Program-made: the position numbers and the translations under genes | Shown here: piece by piece, positions 8,457-18,217 of the stretch | How the letters are laid out: every line of letters begins with the position of its first letter | Numbering within the stretch: position 1 is the first letter of the stretch | From: Actinomycetota bacterium | Lineage (GTDB): Bacteria; Actinomycetota; Actinomycetes; Nanopelagicales; Nanopelagicaceae | Assembly: GCA_009698675.1 (NCBI GenBank) | Contig: WLPT01000013.1 | Span: 1-44,522, forward strand | Length of the DNA: 44,522 nucleotides | Direction of reading: 5' to 3' | The notes under the pieces: generated by a model | What the model saw: only the letters and a program-made list of their open reading frames with translations | What the model was told of the DNA's origin: nothing | Database searches by the model: none

Positions 8457-9213
8457 ATTAATAAAGTCACTTCTCTATCCGCTATATGAATGGCGCTTAG
8501 TTCGATCTTTAGATTTCTCTAAAACCCCGCACCACGTTGGTGTCATCTTGGATGGAAATCGACGCTGGGCAAAGGCCAATCCCAACGCGAGCGACCCGAA
8601 TGGCCACAAGGCCGGCGCTAGCAAGATCATCGAGTTTCTCGGATGGTGCGATGAGGCCGATGTTCGCGTTGTAACTCTCTGGCTCTTATCGACCGATAAC
8701 TTCAAAAGAAGCGCCGCCGAAATCGAAGAGCTATTGCAGATCATTGGCGACACCGTCAATGAGTTAGCTGCGACGGGGCGTTGGAATATCAAGGCCGTAG
8801 GCGCTCTGGATTTACTACCTGGATGGCTTGGCCAAAAACTCGCCAGCTTAAAACCGATCCGAAACGATGGCGTCGAAGTTAACGTGGCTATTAGCTACGG
8901 TGGACGCCGCGAGATCGTCGATGCCGTTAAGAGTTTTTTAAGTGAAGAGGAGGTTGCCGGCCATTCTCTGCATCAAGCCCAGGAAAAACTTTCGAGTGAG
9001 GAGATCTCAAAGTATTTATATACCGCCGGCCAGCCCGATCCCGAACTATTGATTCGCACGTCGGGGGAGCAGCGCCTGGGTGGCTTTATGTTGTGGCAGA
9101 GCGCTGCATCTGAGTTCTATTTCTGTGAAGCCTATTGGCCAGATTTTCGTCGAGTGGATTTTCTTCGAGCTTTGCGCGCATATTCACTGCGACAACGCCG
9201 CTTCGGCTCGTAA
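8437..9213 (+). CDS. uppS: Isoprenyl (cis-prenyl) diphosphate synthase, UppS family
   Basis: This 258-aa enzyme condenses isopentenyl diphosphate onto an allylic primer with cis geometry, supplying polyprenyl carrier lipid for the cell wall. The catalytic motif HVGVILDGNRRWA contains the metal-binding Asp at about residue 39. VTLWLLSTDNFKR and ELLIRTSGEQRLGGFMLWQSAASEFYF are the other conserved family regions. The TTG start at 8437 overlaps the DUF3817 gene by 20 bp and gives an N-terminus (LLYPLYEWRL) like relatives. It could instead be a short-chain Z-farnesyl diphosphate synthase as in Mycobacterium Rv1086; sequence alone does not decide product length. Confidence 0.9.
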   Translation: MYAAIRKLIKSLLYPLYEWRLVRSLDFSKTPHHVGVILDGNRRWAKANPNASDPNGHKAGASKIIEFLGWCDEADVRVVTLWLLSTDNFKRSAAEIEELLQIIGDTVNELAATGRWNIKAVGALDLLPGWLGQKLASLKPIRNDGVEVNVAISYGGRREIVDAVKSFLSEEEVAGHSLHQAQEKLSSEEISKYLYTAGQPDPELLIRTSGEQRLGGFMLWQSAASEFYFCEAYWPDFRRVDFLRALRAYSLRQRRFGS

Positions 9214-9265
9214 TAACTTCATTAAGAATTAACAGTTCCGCCTTGCGTGTCGCACGCCTGCAGAG

Positions 9266-9311
9266 CCCAACTAGTTCTACCTTTTTCATATCCTAAGCAA
9301 TCCCCAACTAG
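9266..9311 (+). repeat. Direct 9-bp repeats upstream of phoH
   Basis: CCCAACTAG occurs at 9266-9274 and again at 9303-9311, 37 bp apart, in the 125-bp gap before phoH. They could be regulator half-sites or chance. The same gap also holds a small hairpin (GCGTG-TCG-CACGC, about 9245-9257) without a T tract. Confidence 0.3.
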
Positions 9312-9338
9312 AACAACTTAAATCGAGGAGCTCAGCCA

Positions 9339-10655
9339 TTGGCTTCTAAGAGTCAAAGCGGTAAGAAGACCTTTGTTTTAGACACCAGTGTTTTACTGGC
9401 AGATCCTGGCGCGCTCTATAAGTTTGCAGAGCATGAAGTCATTATTCCTATCGCGGTAATTGGTGAGCTAGAGAGCAAACGCGATCACCCCGAACTCGGA
9501 TACTTTGCCCGCGCCGCACTTCGCGCACTCGATGATCTTCGTCTTACTCATGGCCGACTCGATAAGGCGCTCACCGTTACACCTGAGGGCGGAACACTCT
9601 CTGTCGAGCTCAACCACACCGATCTTTCGACCCTGCCTCAAGGTTTTTTACGTGATGGAACAAATGATTCGCGCATCCTGGCGATCGCTAAGAATTTAAT
9701 GGGCGATGGCAAAGATGTCGTCCTCGTCACTAAGGATCTTCCGCTGCGAGTCAAGGCCTCATCGGTTGGTGTTGAGGCCCAGGAGTATCTAGCCGAACTC
9801 GTTTCTAATAGCGGATGGACGGGCATCGTTGAGTTAAGCGTTGCATCCCAAGTCATCGATGATCTATACGCCTCCGATCGCGCCGACCATGAAATCGCCC
9901 ATGAGCTCCCAGTTCATACCGGTGTGGTCCTGCACTCCGATCGCGGCAGCGCACTGGCCCGCGTCAGCATCGATAAGCAGTTGCAGTTAGTTCGCGGTGA
10001 TCGCAGCGCCTTTGGTCTGCATGGTCGCAGCGCTGAGCAGCGAGTGGCACTTGATCTTCTCCTTGATGATTCAATCGGCATCGTCTCTCTCGGCGGACGT
10101 GCCGGAACTGGAAAGTCGGCGCTGGCACTGTGCGCTGGACTTGAAGCGGTTATGGAAAAACGTATCCATAAGAAGGTCGTTATCTTTCGTCCGCTCTATC
10201 CAGTTGGCGGACAGGAGCTTGGCTACCTTCCAGGTAGCGAGGGCGAGAAGATGTCGCCCTGGGCACAGGCTGTTTTTGACACGTTAGGCGCGCTCGTTAG
10301 TCAGGCCGTCATCGATGAGATAGTTGATCGCGGATTAATCGAGGTTCTGCCGCTGACTCATATCCGTGGCCGCTCACTCCACGACTCCTTTGTCATCGTC
10401 GATGAGGCCCAATCATTAGAGCGTGGAGTTCTCTTAACCGTTCTCTCTCGAATCGGGCAGGGCTCTCGAGTTATCTTGACCCACGACGTTGCCCAGCGCG
10501 ACAACCTTCGCGTCGGTCGCCACGATGGCGTCGTCGCAGTCGTTGAAACACTCAAGGGCCACCCGCTCTTTGCCCACGTCACTCTGACTCGCTCAGAGCG
10601 CTCGCCGATCGCAGCCCTTGTCACCGAGATGCTCGAGGGCCCGATCGCCGGATAG
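9339..10655 (+). CDS. phoH2: PIN domain plus PhoH-family ATPase
   Basis: This 438-aa protein joins an N-terminal PIN ribonuclease domain (about residues 10-150) to a PhoH ATPase/helicase-like domain (about 215-430). The PIN domain starts [10 protein letters not shown] with the first metal-binding Asp at 15, and has GTNDSRILA further on. The ATPase has Walker A GRAGTGKS near residue 256 and Walker [11 protein letters not shown]. This is the PhoH2 architecture, studied in mycobacteria as an RNA helicase/RNase. The TTG start at 9339 is set by a strong Shine-Dalgarno sequence (GAGGAG, 9325-9330). No antitoxin-like partner gene is visible upstream, so it appears to be free-standing. Confidence 0.9.
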   Translation: MASKSQSGKKTFVLDTSVLLADPGALYKFAEHEVIIPIAVIGELESKRDHPELGYFARAALRALDDLRLTHGRLDKALTVTPEGGTLSVELNHTDLSTLPQGFLRDGTNDSRILAIAKNLMGDGKDVVLVTKDLPLRVKASSVGVEAQEYLAELVSNSGWTGIVELSVASQVIDDLYASDRADHEIAHELPVHTGVVLHSDRGSALARVSIDKQLQLVRGDRSAFGLHGRSAEQRVALDLLLDDSIGIVSLGGRAGTGKSALALCAGLEAVMEKRIHKKVVIFRPLYPVGGQELGYLPGSEGEKMSPWAQAVFDTLGALVSQAVIDEIVDRGLIEVLPLTHIRGRSLHDSFVIVDEAQSLERGVLLTVLSRIGQGSRVILTHDVAQRDNLRVGRHDGVVAVVETLKGHPLFAHVTLTRSERSPIAALVTEMLEGPIAG

Positions 10656-10827
10656 GGCGCAAAAAACCCTAGAATCAATCTCACAGTCACATTTGGTGCA
10701 ATTCGGACATTACACTGGCTGACCTGCGCTTTTACCCATCCACAGGTAGATAGTTTCCTGAGAATCTGCGACTTAGGCGGGCTTTGATTTGCCCATGCCC
10801 TCTGAACCCGACACTCTAAAGCCATTC

Positions 10828-10870
10828 CCCGTTAGTTATGAAGCCTCATCTGAGGCCGATAGCTCACGGG
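10828..10870 (+). other. Structured leader hairpin upstream of the transglycosylase-like gene
   Basis: An outer stem CCCGT/ACGGG (10828-10832 with 10866-10870) encloses an inner stem GCCTCA/TGAGGC (10843-10848 with 10851-10856), separated by two unpaired stretches of about 10 nt. It ends 22 bases before the Shine-Dalgarno sequence. Another hairpin (GGGC/GCCC, 10779-10794) lies just upstream. The 247-bp gap before the gene is therefore probably a long structured 5' leader. It does not match the c-di-AMP (ydaO) riboswitch consensus as I know it. Confidence 0.35.
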
Positions 10871-10902
10871 ATTGTGGTTTAGAGATGAGTGCGGGAGGTG
10901 AG

Positions 10903-11490
10903 ATGAAGTTTCAACGTAAGTACGTAGCGATCTGGGGCGTCATCGCATCCATGCTCTTTTTAAGCTCGGCCTTGCCAAGTGCCTATGGTCTTGAGTTTCC
11001 AATGACGACCCACATCGATATCGAGCCAGATGCCAAGGCGCTCTCGGCCCAAGAGTTGCCGGTGCTAAGCGCGGCCGCTCTCTACGGCTCCATCGATCTT
11101 GCATCGACTCCGGTCGGTGCAATCTTCTCCAGCGATATCGCCCTGGTCTCATCGATTAGTCGCCAGGTAGAGATGGCTCGCACGACGGTCGGTGCCAAGA
11201 AAGTGGCCAAGCAGATTTTGATCGACGAGTATGGAATGAATGATCATCAGTTCTCATGCCTTAATACGCTCTGGACTAAGGAAAGTCACTGGAACTACAA
11301 GGCGCACAACTATCGCTCGGGCGCCCATGGAATTGCACAAGCCCTACCGGCCGAGAAGATGTCGGTCATTGCATCGGATTGGCGCACTAATCCTGTGACA
11401 CAGATTCGCTGGGGAATCCGCTACATCACTATGCGCTACGACACACCATGTAAGGCTCTAACTAAGCACAATCGCAGCCACTACTACTAA
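10903..11490 (+). CDS. Secreted lytic-transglycosylase-like (SLT fold) protein
   Basis: The 195-aa product starts with a signal peptide (MKFQRKYVAIWGVIASMLFL, cleavage probably after SAYG). It ends in a compact lysozyme-like domain common in actinobacterial wall hydrolases: QFSCLNTLWTKESHWNYKA, SGAHGIAQALP, WRTNPVTQIRWGIRYI and the closing Tyr residues. The Glu in TKESHW is the likely catalytic acid. It probably cleaves or remodels peptidoglycan. The frame also opens at 10789 (TTG) and 10795 (ATG), but the ATG at 10903 is preferred because GGGAGGTGAG lies directly before it and the protein then starts with a normal signal peptide. Confidence 0.8.
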   Translation: MKFQRKYVAIWGVIASMLFLSSALPSAYGLEFPMTTHIDIEPDAKALSAQELPVLSAAALYGSIDLASTPVGAIFSSDIALVSSISRQVEMARTTVGAKKVAKQILIDEYGMNDHQFSCLNTLWTKESHWNYKAHNYRSGAHGIAQALPAEKMSVIASDWRTNPVTQIRWGIRYITMRYDTPCKALTKHNRSHYY

Positions 11491-11497
11491 AGCGAAG

Positions 11498-13147
11498 TTA
11501 CGGTTTTTGCCCAATCGTTAAGGGCGTACTCGTAGAGGCATAGAAGTCATCGCCCTTATCGTCGACAACTATAAAGGCTGGAAAATCTACGACATCGATC
11601 TTCCAGACCGCCTCCATCCCTAACTCTTCAAAGTCCAAGACCTCTACTTTTTTGATGCACTCCAGCGCCAGTCGGGCCGCTGGTCCACCGATTGAGCCCA
11701 GGTAAAAGCCACCATATCTTTTACAGGCATCGGTTACCGCTTTGGAGCGATTGCCCTTTGCCAACATAACAAAGGATCCACCCTTGGATTGAAAATACTC
11801 AACGTATGAGTCCATGCGACCTGCAGTCGTTGGGCCAAATGAGCCCGAGGCATATCCGGTTGGAGTCTTGGCCGGACCTGCGTAATACACGGCGTACTTC
11901 TTTAAGTACTCAGGCATTGGTGCACCAGCATCCATCGCCGCTTTAATTTTTGCATGAGCTAAGTCGCGTGCGACAACTAATGTGCCGGTAAGAGAGAGGC
12001 GAACCTTAACTGGGTATTTGGAGAGCTCGGCGCGGATTTTATCCATTGGCTGATTCAAATCGATAGCTACAACTTCATCATTGAGATGCTCATCGGTAGT
12101 CTCGGGAAGAAAATGTGCCGGTTCGCGCTCGAGCTCTTCGAGAAAGATTCCATCCTTAGTGATCTTGGCTTTGGCCTGTCGATCGGCCGAACATGAGACT
12201 GCGATTGCAATGGGAAGGGATGCTCCATGTCGTGGCAGACGCACAACGCGAACATCGTGACAGAAATACTTTCCACCAAATTGTGCGCCGATTCCTAGCT
12301 TTCGAGTTAACTCTAAAACCTCTTGTTCAAGGGCAAGGTCACGAAAGCCATGTCCAGTTGCTGCATCACCGCTAGTTGGTAGTGAATCTAAATACTTCGT
12401 ACTGGCCAACTTGGCAGTCTTGACCGTGTGCTCAGCGCTAGTTCCACCGATAACAATCGCCAAGTGATACGGCGGGCAAGCGGCCGTACCGATTGCGCGC
12501 AGCTTCTCATCCAACCAGTTCATAAATGAGGTGGGATTTAGAACTGCTTTCGTTTCCTGATATAAAAATGATTTATTGGCGCTTCCACCACCTTTGGCGA
12601 TGAAGAGAAAGTTGTACTCATCGGGGTGATCACTATCGGCAAAGATCTCTATTTGAGCTGGGAGATTGTTGCCGGTGTTTTTCTCTTCCCACGTTGTAAT
12701 CGGAGCCATCTGTGAATAGCGAAGGTTTAACTCTGTATATGCGGCGTAGATTCCCTGCGAAATCGCAACCTCATCTTTGCTTGTAGTTAAAACATACTGG
12801 CCCTTTTTCGCCATTACGAGGGCGGTTCCAGTGTCTTGGCACATCGGAAGGATTCCACCGGCCGAGATATTGGCATTTTTTAAGAGGTCGGTTGCAACGA
12901 ATCGATCATTAGGTGAGGCCTCTGGATCGCTAATAATATTTGAGAGCTGTTGTAAATGTGCAGGTCGTAGGAAGTGCGAAATATCATGAATCGCTTCGGC
13001 CGTTAGCATTTCAAGGGCCTCGGGCTCGACCTGCAGAAACTCTTTATCTCCGAGTTGAACAACACTCACGCCCTCGGTACTTACGAGGCGGTATTTAGTC
13101 TCATCTTTTCCTAATGGCAGAAGTTCAGAGTATGAAAAATTTGGCAT
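11498..13147 (-). CDS. Fumarate hydratase, class I (iron-sulfur)
   Basis: This 549-aa enzyme interconverts fumarate and malate in the TCA cycle. It has the single-chain class I layout (FumA/FumB type): N-terminal alpha domain with MCQDTGTA (Cys103), [16 protein letters not shown] (Cys224) and a third Cys at 319, which would hold the oxygen-sensitive 4Fe-4S cluster. The C-terminal beta domain contains [11 protein letters not shown] and a lid region. It lies 5 bp after xseB on the same strand and is probably the last gene of the xseA-xseB-fum operon. Many actinobacteria use the iron-free class II enzyme instead. Confidence 0.93.
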   Translation of the reverse strand: MPNFSYSELLPLGKDETKYRLVSTEGVSVVQLGDKEFLQVEPEALEMLTAEAIHDISHFLRPAHLQQLSNIISDPEASPNDRFVATDLLKNANISAGGILPMCQDTGTALVMAKKGQYVLTTSKDEVAISQGIYAAYTELNLRYSQMAPITTWEEKNTGNNLPAQIEIFADSDHPDEYNFLFIAKGGGSANKSFLYQETKAVLNPTSFMNWLDEKLRAIGTAACPPYHLAIVIGGTSAEHTVKTAKLASTKYLDSLPTSGDAATGHGFRDLALEQEVLELTRKLGIGAQFGGKYFCHDVRVVRLPRHGASLPIAIAVSCSADRQAKAKITKDGIFLEELEREPAHFLPETTDEHLNDEVVAIDLNQPMDKIRAELSKYPVKVRLSLTGTLVVARDLAHAKIKAAMDAGAPMPEYLKKYAVYYAGPAKTPTGYASGSFGPTTAGRMDSYVEYFQSKGGSFVMLAKGNRSKAVTDACKRYGGFYLGSIGGPAARLALECIKKVEVLDFEELGMEAVWKIDVVDFPAFIVVDDKGDDFYASTSTPLTIGQKP

Positions 13148-13152
13148 CGCAG

Positions 13153-13341
13153 TTACGGTTTAACCGCATCTAACTTTTTCTTTGCCCCATCGAGCCACTC
13201 CTGGCAAATCTTTGCTAACTCTTCACCGCGCTCCCATAACTTCAGAGAGTCTTCAAGAGTTGCACTTCCAGTTTCAAGGGCACTCACCACTTCTGCGAGC
13301 TCATCGCGGGCGGCCTCATATGAGATCTGTTTATCAACCAT
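13153..13341 (-). CDS. xseB: Exodeoxyribonuclease VII small subunit
   Basis: This 62-aa protein has the usual XseB length and sequence pattern: [41 protein letters not shown] (two helices) and an end rich in lysine. Several copies bind the large subunit XseA to form exonuclease VII, which degrades single-stranded DNA from both ends. It lies 9 bp after xseA and 5 bp before the fumarase gene, the same xseA-xseB order as in Mycobacterium. Confidence 0.93.
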   Translation of the reverse strand: MVDKQISYEAARDELAEVVSALETGSATLEDSLKLWERGEELAKICQEWLDGAKKKLDAVKP

Positions 13342-13350
13342 GGGCTAAAT

Positions 13351-14565
13351 CTACTCCTTCACAGTATTGGCAGTCACTGTGGCATTGCTCTCGCCCTTTG
13401 CCAATCGCAGACGCAGAGTATCGCCGGCCTTTAATTGGGAGGCATCTCGTGCAATCTCGCCCGAGCTTAACTGCACAACTGAATAACCACGATCTAATGT
13501 CGCCTGTGGTGAGAGCGCTCGGACTCGGGCCTTGATCTGCGCCAGCTCCTCTTTGGCCAATGTCAGTCGACTTCCAAAGCTTCGCAGTGAACGTTCGCGC
13601 AGTGCCAGAACAATCTCGGCACGAGATGTAACTATTACATGTGGATCTCGCATCACTGGCCGATCTCGTAGGTTGAGAATCTGGGCGCTCTCTCCATCGA
13701 TGCGATTTAAGAGTGTACGTTTTGCGCGATCGCGTAAGGATGCGATGAGTTCATACTCTTCAACGATATCTGGGACGACGTGCTTGGCGGCATCGGTAGG
13801 AGTTGATGCACGAAAATCTGCAACCAAATCCAGAAGCGGTGAATCCTTCTCATGGCCAATTGCCGAGACGATTGGCGTAAGACATGATGCGGCAAGTCGC
13901 ACCAAGCCCTCATCGCTAAAGGGCAGCAGATCTTCAAATGATCCACCACCGCGCGTAATGACAATGACCTCCACATCGCTATCGGCCTCTAATTCGCGAA
14001 GGGCGGCTGAGACCTCAGTAACTGCGGCCGCGCCCTGAACTGTGACCTCACGGATTTCAAATACAACATTTGGCCAACGTCGTTTAGCGTTTTCGACAAC
14101 GTCTTTTTCCGCATCGGTATTACGGCCGCAGATGAGTCCGACTTTTTTTGGTAGTAAGGGAAGTGCAATCTTTCGGTCGGAATCGAAGAGCCCCTCTTGC
14201 GCAAGTAGGTTCTTCAAAGCCTCAAGCCTTGCCAATAGTTCACCGACACCGACCTGTCGTATTTCACGGGCCGATAAAGTTAAGCTTCCATTCTTGGTGT
14301 ACCACGTTGGCTTTGCATAGATTACGACGCGCGCATTTGCTGGAAGAGGTTGGGCGGCGGCGATGACTGATTTATGGCACATCACCGACAATGACATATC
14401 GACACTTGGATCACGCAAACGGATAAAGGCCATCATTCCGCTGCGTTCATTGAGTTCGCTTATCTCGCCTTCAACCCAGATAGGACCTAAGCGATCTACA
14501 TACTCTTTGATCGCTTCAGTGACTACCTTGACCGTTGCCGGTGCCTGACTTGAAGTTTCGAACAT
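13351..14565 (-). CDS. xseA: Exodeoxyribonuclease VII large subunit
   Basis: The 404-aa catalytic subunit of exonuclease VII. It has an N-terminal OB-fold with IWVEGEISELNER, a central nuclease domain with the conserved GLICGRNTDAEKDV, VIVITRGGGSFEDLLPFSDE and AIGHEKDSPLLDLVADFRASTPTDAA (read as adjoining segments), and a C-terminal helical region ending in LDRGYSVVQ. The ATG at 14565 has TAGGCT exactly 6 bp upstream, so transcription is probably leaderless and drives xseA-xseB-fum. It diverges from ispH, 25 bp away. Confidence 0.95.
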   Translation of the reverse strand: MFETSSQAPATVKVVTEAIKEYVDRLGPIWVEGEISELNERSGMMAFIRLRDPSVDMSLSVMCHKSVIAAAQPLPANARVVIYAKPTWYTKNGSLTLSAREIRQVGVGELLARLEALKNLLAQEGLFDSDRKIALPLLPKKVGLICGRNTDAEKDVVENAKRRWPNVVFEIREVTVQGAAAVTEVSAALRELEADSDVEVIVITRGGGSFEDLLPFSDEGLVRLAASCLTPIVSAIGHEKDSPLLDLVADFRASTPTDAAKHVVPDIVEEYELIASLRDRAKRTLLNRIDGESAQILNLRDRPVMRDPHVIVTSRAEIVLALRERSLRSFGSRLTLAKEELAQIKARVRALSPQATLDRGYSVVQLSSGEIARDASQLKAGDTLRLRLAKGESNATVTANTVKE

Positions 14566-14590
14566 GGGATGAGCCTAATAGACTGAGCCC
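14566..14590. promoter_or_regulatory. Back-to-back leaderless promoters of xseA and ispH
   Basis: Minus strand: TAGGCT (14577-14572) then 6 bp then the ATG of xseA. Plus strand: TAGACT (14579-14584) then 6 bp then the ATG of ispH. The hexamers are one base apart within a 25-bp gap, and neither start has a Shine-Dalgarno sequence. Inferred from motif and spacing. Confidence 0.55.
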
Positions 14591-15544
14591 ATGGCTAAGA
14601 GAGTTCTCCTTGCTGCGCCCCGCGGATATTGCGCAGGCGTTGACCGTGCCGTTGTAACCGTTGAAAAGGCCCTCGAGTTATATGGTGCACCGGTCTATGT
14701 TCGCAAACAGATTGTTCATAACGTTCACGTAGTCGCAAGCCTTGAAGCTAAAGGTGCAATCTTTGTCGATGAGACCGACGAGGTGCCTGAGGGCAAAACC
14801 GTCGTATTTTCAGCTCACGGTGTTGCACCCAGTGTGCATGCAGAGGCTGCCACGCGCAGTTTAAAGACTATCGATGCAACTTGTCCGCTCGTGACAAAAG
14901 TTCATCACGAAGTCCGGCGCTTTGCCGATGAAGATGCTGAGATTTTATTAATTGGTCACGCCGGCCATGAAGAGGTTGAGGGCACTGCAGGTGAGGCCCT
15001 TGGACAAGTTCGAGTGATCGATGGTTTAGATGGTGCGCGAAGTGTTGTTCCAACGCCCGGAAAAAAGTTAGTCTGGCTCTCGCAAACTACTTTGAGTGTT
15101 GATGAAACCTTAGCGGCAGTTGCGATTCTCAAAGAGCGCTTTCCCGATATTCAAGATCCTCCCAGTGATGACATCTGTTACGCCACACAAAATCGCCAAG
15201 AAGCGATAAAAGCGATTTCAGCTCAGGCCGATTTAGTAATCGTTGTTGGCTCACAAAACTCATCGAACTCGGTGCGACTTGCCGAGGTCGCCCTTGAATA
15301 TGGAGCAAAGGTTTCACACTTGATCGACTATGCCGAAGAGATTCAAGAGCACTGGTTAGTCGGAGTTGAGACGATTGGCTTAACAAGCGGCGCATCTGTT
15401 CCTGAGATATTGGTCGATGATGTTTTAACTTTGTTGGCCGAGCGGGGCTTTGGCGATGTCGAGACAGTTACTGCAATGAAAGAGTCGCTGCTATTTTCAC
15501 TGCCTGCAGAGCTGCGTAAAGATTTAAAGGCCGCGGGGCTTTGA
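14591..15544 (+). CDS. ispH: 4-hydroxy-3-methylbut-2-enyl diphosphate reductase (IspH/LytB)
   Basis: IspH makes isopentenyl and dimethylallyl diphosphate in the last step of the non-mevalonate (MEP) pathway and uses a 4Fe-4S cluster. The 317-aa protein has the three cluster cysteines: Cys14 (PRGYCAGV), Cys98 (DATCPLVTK) and Cys196 ([11 protein letters not shown]). It also has the substrate-binding histidines in QIVHNVHVV and SAHGVAP and the motif [11 protein letters not shown]. The last 21 bp overlap the convergent DUF6542 gene. The order xseB-xseA / ispH / DUF6542 / ychF resembles Mycobacterium. Confidence 0.96.
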   Translation: MAKRVLLAAPRGYCAGVDRAVVTVEKALELYGAPVYVRKQIVHNVHVVASLEAKGAIFVDETDEVPEGKTVVFSAHGVAPSVHAEAATRSLKTIDATCPLVTKVHHEVRRFADEDAEILLIGHAGHEEVEGTAGEALGQVRVIDGLDGARSVVPTPGKKLVWLSQTTLSVDETLAAVAILKERFPDIQDPPSDDICYATQNRQEAIKAISAQADLVIVVGSQNSSNSVRLAEVALEYGAKVSHLIDYAEEIQEHWLVGVETIGLTSGASVPEILVDDVLTLLAERGFGDVETVTAMKESLLFSLPAELRKDLKAAGL

Positions 15545-15934
15545 GGGCCTCTTTTTAGCTTTAGCGTTGAGAAAAACAAACCAGCCGTAGAGTGCTCCGA
15601 TAATTAAAAAAGGTGCCGCGCTGGCAAGGGCGGCAATGACATCGATGCCTACACGTGATGGCCTAAAGCCATCTTGCAGAAGCGTCACAATGATGGCGCT
15701 ACCTGCAAATGCCAAGGGTGGAGTAACAGCTGCAACATATGTCGTACCTGGCCGGCCATAGCGAATGCCACCATAAAAACAGATAAGAATTACTACACCG
15801 GTAAGAATCCCAACACCGCTACGCAGCCAGAGCTCAACGGCTGTAGATAGTGCGATGAGTAGGCTCTGCAGAATTACAACGCCCTCCTTCTTAAGACCAG
15901 GTCCTTGTATCGCAATCTTATTAGTCGTACTCAT
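15524..15934 (-). CDS. DUF6542-type integral membrane protein
   Basis: A 136-aa protein with four hydrophobic segments and a basic C-terminal tail ([14 protein letters not shown]). Proteins of this type (DUF6542) sit between ispH and ychF in many actinobacteria, which is the main basis for the family call; the sequence similarity is modest. The function is unknown. It starts directly at the end of rmuC (the stop TAG is next to the ATG), so the two form an operon. Its 3' end overlaps ispH by 21 bp on the opposite strand. Confidence 0.7.
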   Translation of the reverse strand: MSTTNKIAIQGPGLKKEGVVILQSLLIALSTAVELWLRSGVGILTGVVILICFYGGIRYGRPGTTYVAAVTPPLAFAGSAIIVTLLQDGFRPSRVGIDVIAALASAAPFLIIGALYGWFVFLNAKAKKRPSKPRGL

Positions 15935-17089
15935 CTATTTATCCTCATCGCTGATCTCTTCGGCATCGATGAAATCATCATCGCCACCAAGCTCATCGTT
16001 CTTTAACTCGCGGACCGAGGCAGGTGCCTCTGGGTAATCGATTGCAAGTTTATCTTTGTCACCGCTCACACCCAAGTTATGGATTCGGCGCGCAGGGCTC
16101 AAGACCGTCTTTTCCGCCGTTGGAACTAGATCCTCATAGGCCTTAGCCGTTGAAGTGATCGCCTTACCGACGGCAACGATTTTAGTGTGCAAGAGCGTGA
16201 TGTTCTTTAAGAATGTACTTGCAACCTTTTGAATCTCATCGGCATTCTCTGCCAACTTATTGCGTGTAAAGATGTAGCCGATAGTGCGCAGCAGCGCCAT
16301 CATCGAGGTTGGAGTTGCCACGGTGACCCCGACTTTAAATGCTTTTTCCAGCAGATTTGGATCGATACGCAGCGCCTCAGAGAGAAGGGTTTCAAATGGT
16401 ACGAAGAGCACAACAAAGTCGGGTGAGCCGGCCGATTTGTGATAGCCGCGCTTGGCAAGTGCATCGATATGCTTGAGTAGGTTCTTAGTGTGCTGCGCAA
16501 GAAACTCATCGCGCTCGGATTGAACTTCAGTACCAAAGGCCTCAATAAAGCGATCAAATGGAAACTTCGAATCGATAAATATTGAACTGCCACCCGGCAT
16601 CTTTACGGTGATATCTGGAATACCCGATGAGTCGGCATCGGTCGTTGATCGTTGCCTGGAGTACTCGTGATTTTCGCGCAGACCCGCGCCCTGTAACAAG
16701 AGTTCAAGTTGTGCCTCGCCAAACTTTCCGCGCGTTTGCGAGTTAGATAAGGCTCCAGCGATCTTTTTCGTTTCATCAAAGATGGACTCAGATGCGCGGC
16801 GCATCTCATTGATAGTGGTCTCAAGCTTTGCCTCGGCCTCAGTACGAATACGGTTGGCCTCATTAGATTGCGTCGAAAGTTTGTGCACCGAATCTTTGAC
16901 GGCATTGAGTTCGGCGCTTAATTTCACCGCCGATTCAGTCTTGCTGCGTTCGGCAGTTAATTGAGCTTTGTAATCATCGAGCAGTGCGCGATCGGCCACG
17001 GCGCTGCCAGATTTATTGGCGCGCACCAGATATCCAATGGCGCCACCGGCCAGTAGACCGATGAGAAGGGTCACAACGTATGTGGGCAT
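15935..17089 (-). CDS. rmuC: DNA recombination protein RmuC
   Basis: This 384-aa protein has one N-terminal membrane helix (YVVTLLIGLLAGGAIGYLV), a long coiled coil (about residues 40-110), then the RmuC nuclease-like core: ALSNSQTRGKFGEAQLE, VKMPGGSSIFIDSKFP, and FVVLFVPFETLLSEAL. RmuC limits sequence inversion at short inverted repeats in E. coli and belongs to the PD-(D/E)xK superfamily. It is transcribed divergently from ychF, 51 bp away, and is joined without a gap to the DUF6542 gene downstream. Confidence 0.9.
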   Translation of the reverse strand: MPTYVVTLLIGLLAGGAIGYLVRANKSGSAVADRALLDDYKAQLTAERSKTESAVKLSAELNAVKDSVHKLSTQSNEANRIRTEAEAKLETTINEMRRASESIFDETKKIAGALSNSQTRGKFGEAQLELLLQGAGLRENHEYSRQRSTTDADSSGIPDITVKMPGGSSIFIDSKFPFDRFIEAFGTEVQSERDEFLAQHTKNLLKHIDALAKRGYHKSAGSPDFVVLFVPFETLLSEALRIDPNLLEKAFKVGVTVATPTSMMALLRTIGYIFTRNKLAENADEIQKVASTFLKNITLLHTKIVAVGKAITSTAKAYEDLVPTAEKTVLSPARRIHNLGVSGDKDKLAIDYPEAPASVRELKNDELGGDDDFIDAEEISDEDK

Positions 17090-17140
17090 GGGGCTATCGT
17101 GGCAGTGACTACCGACAATCCCGCGTAGGCTCTACCCCTT

Positions 17141-18214
17141 ATGAGTCTCTCAATCGGAATCGTCGGCATGCCAAACGTGGGTAAATCCACCCTCTTTAAC
17201 GCTCTGACTAAGAACAACGTTCTGGCCGCGAACTACCCATTTGCCACGATCGAACCTAACGTCGGCGTAGTTGGAGTTCCAGATACTCGCTTGGCAGCGT
17301 TGGCTGGCATCGTCGGATCTCAAACACTTCTGCCTGCCGTTGTCTCCTTCGTCGATATCGCCGGAATCGTTAAAGGTGCATCAGAGGGAGCCGGACTTGG
17401 AAATAAGTTCTTGGCCAATATCCGTGAAACCGATGCGATCTGCCAAGTTATCCGAGTCTTTAACGATGGCGATGTCATTCACGTCGAAGGTCGTGTAGAT
17501 CCTGCAAGCGACATGGAGATCATCAACACTGAATTAGCCCTGGCTGATTTACAAACAATTGAAAAAGCGATTCCACGTCTTGAAAAAGAGGCGCGTGTTA
17601 ATAAAGAGCGTCAACATGTAGTCGATGCAGCCAAAGAGGCCGAGGCCGTTCTTAACTCGGGCAAACCTCTATCTAGCAGTAAGGTCGATCTATCACTTGT
17701 CGCCGAGCTACATTTATTAACCGCTAAACCCTTTCTCTATGTCTTTAACGTCGATGCCGCCGAGTTAAACGATAATGATTTACGCATGAAATTAGCGGCC
17801 CTTGTTGCACCGGCAGAGGCGATCTTCCTCGATGCAAAGACCGAGGCCGAACTCGCTGAACTCAGCGATGAAGATGCGCTCGAACTTTTGCAATCGATTG
17901 GATTAGAAGAGCCCGGCCTTGCAACACTTGCCCACGTTGGCTTTCGCACCTTAGGTCTTCAGACGTATCTAACTGCCGGGCCAAAAGAGGTTCGTGCGTG
18001 GACGATTCACAAAGGCGACACTGCGCCAATGGCCGCCGGTGTTATTCATACCGATTTCCAAAAGGGTTTTATTAAAGCTGAAATCGTGAGCTTTGATGAT
18101 CTAATCGCGGCGGGTTCAATGGCCGAAGCAAAGGCCAAGGGAAAAGTGCGCATGGAGGGCAAGGATTACGTCATGCACGATGGCGATGTCGTTGAGTTTA
18201 GGTTCAACGTTTAA
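17141..18214 (+). CDS. ychF: Redox-regulated ATPase YchF (Obg family)
   Basis: This 357-aa P-loop protein starts [21 protein letters not shown] (G1 motif GMPNVGKS at about residues 8-15). The usual GTPase NKxD is replaced by NVDA (YVFNVDAAE), which explains the ATP preference of YchF/OLA1. [20 protein letters not shown] is the G3 region, and a C-terminal TGS-like domain holds [20 protein letters not shown]. It binds ribosomes and is linked to stress responses. A TAGGCT hexamer lies 9 bp before the ATG, suggesting a leader of two or three bases or none. Confidence 0.95.
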   Translation: MSLSIGIVGMPNVGKSTLFNALTKNNVLAANYPFATIEPNVGVVGVPDTRLAALAGIVGSQTLLPAVVSFVDIAGIVKGASEGAGLGNKFLANIRETDAICQVIRVFNDGDVIHVEGRVDPASDMEIINTELALADLQTIEKAIPRLEKEARVNKERQHVVDAAKEAEAVLNSGKPLSSSKVDLSLVAELHLLTAKPFLYVFNVDAAELNDNDLRMKLAALVAPAEAIFLDAKTEAELAELSDEDALELLQSIGLEEPGLATLAHVGFRTLGLQTYLTAGPKEVRAWTIHKGDTAPMAAGVIHTDFQKGFIKAEIVSFDDLIAAGSMAEAKAKGKVRMEGKDYVMHDGDVVEFRFNV

Positions 18215-18217
18215 AAC

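Noticed and set aside
10358..10825. 155-aa minus-strand ORF opposite phoH
   Set aside because: Arg/Ser/Thr-rich shadow of the phoH reading frame with no ribosome-binding site or family features.
10656..10902. c-di-AMP (ydaO-type) riboswitch before the transglycosylase-like gene
   Set aside because: The conserved core and the 3' motif of that class, as I know it, are not found; only a partial CCCGACA resemblance at 10807-10813.
10789..10902. Longer N-terminus of the transglycosylase-like protein
   Set aside because: It would hide the signal peptide behind 36-38 polar residues, and the Shine-Dalgarno sequence at 10892-10901 supports the later ATG.
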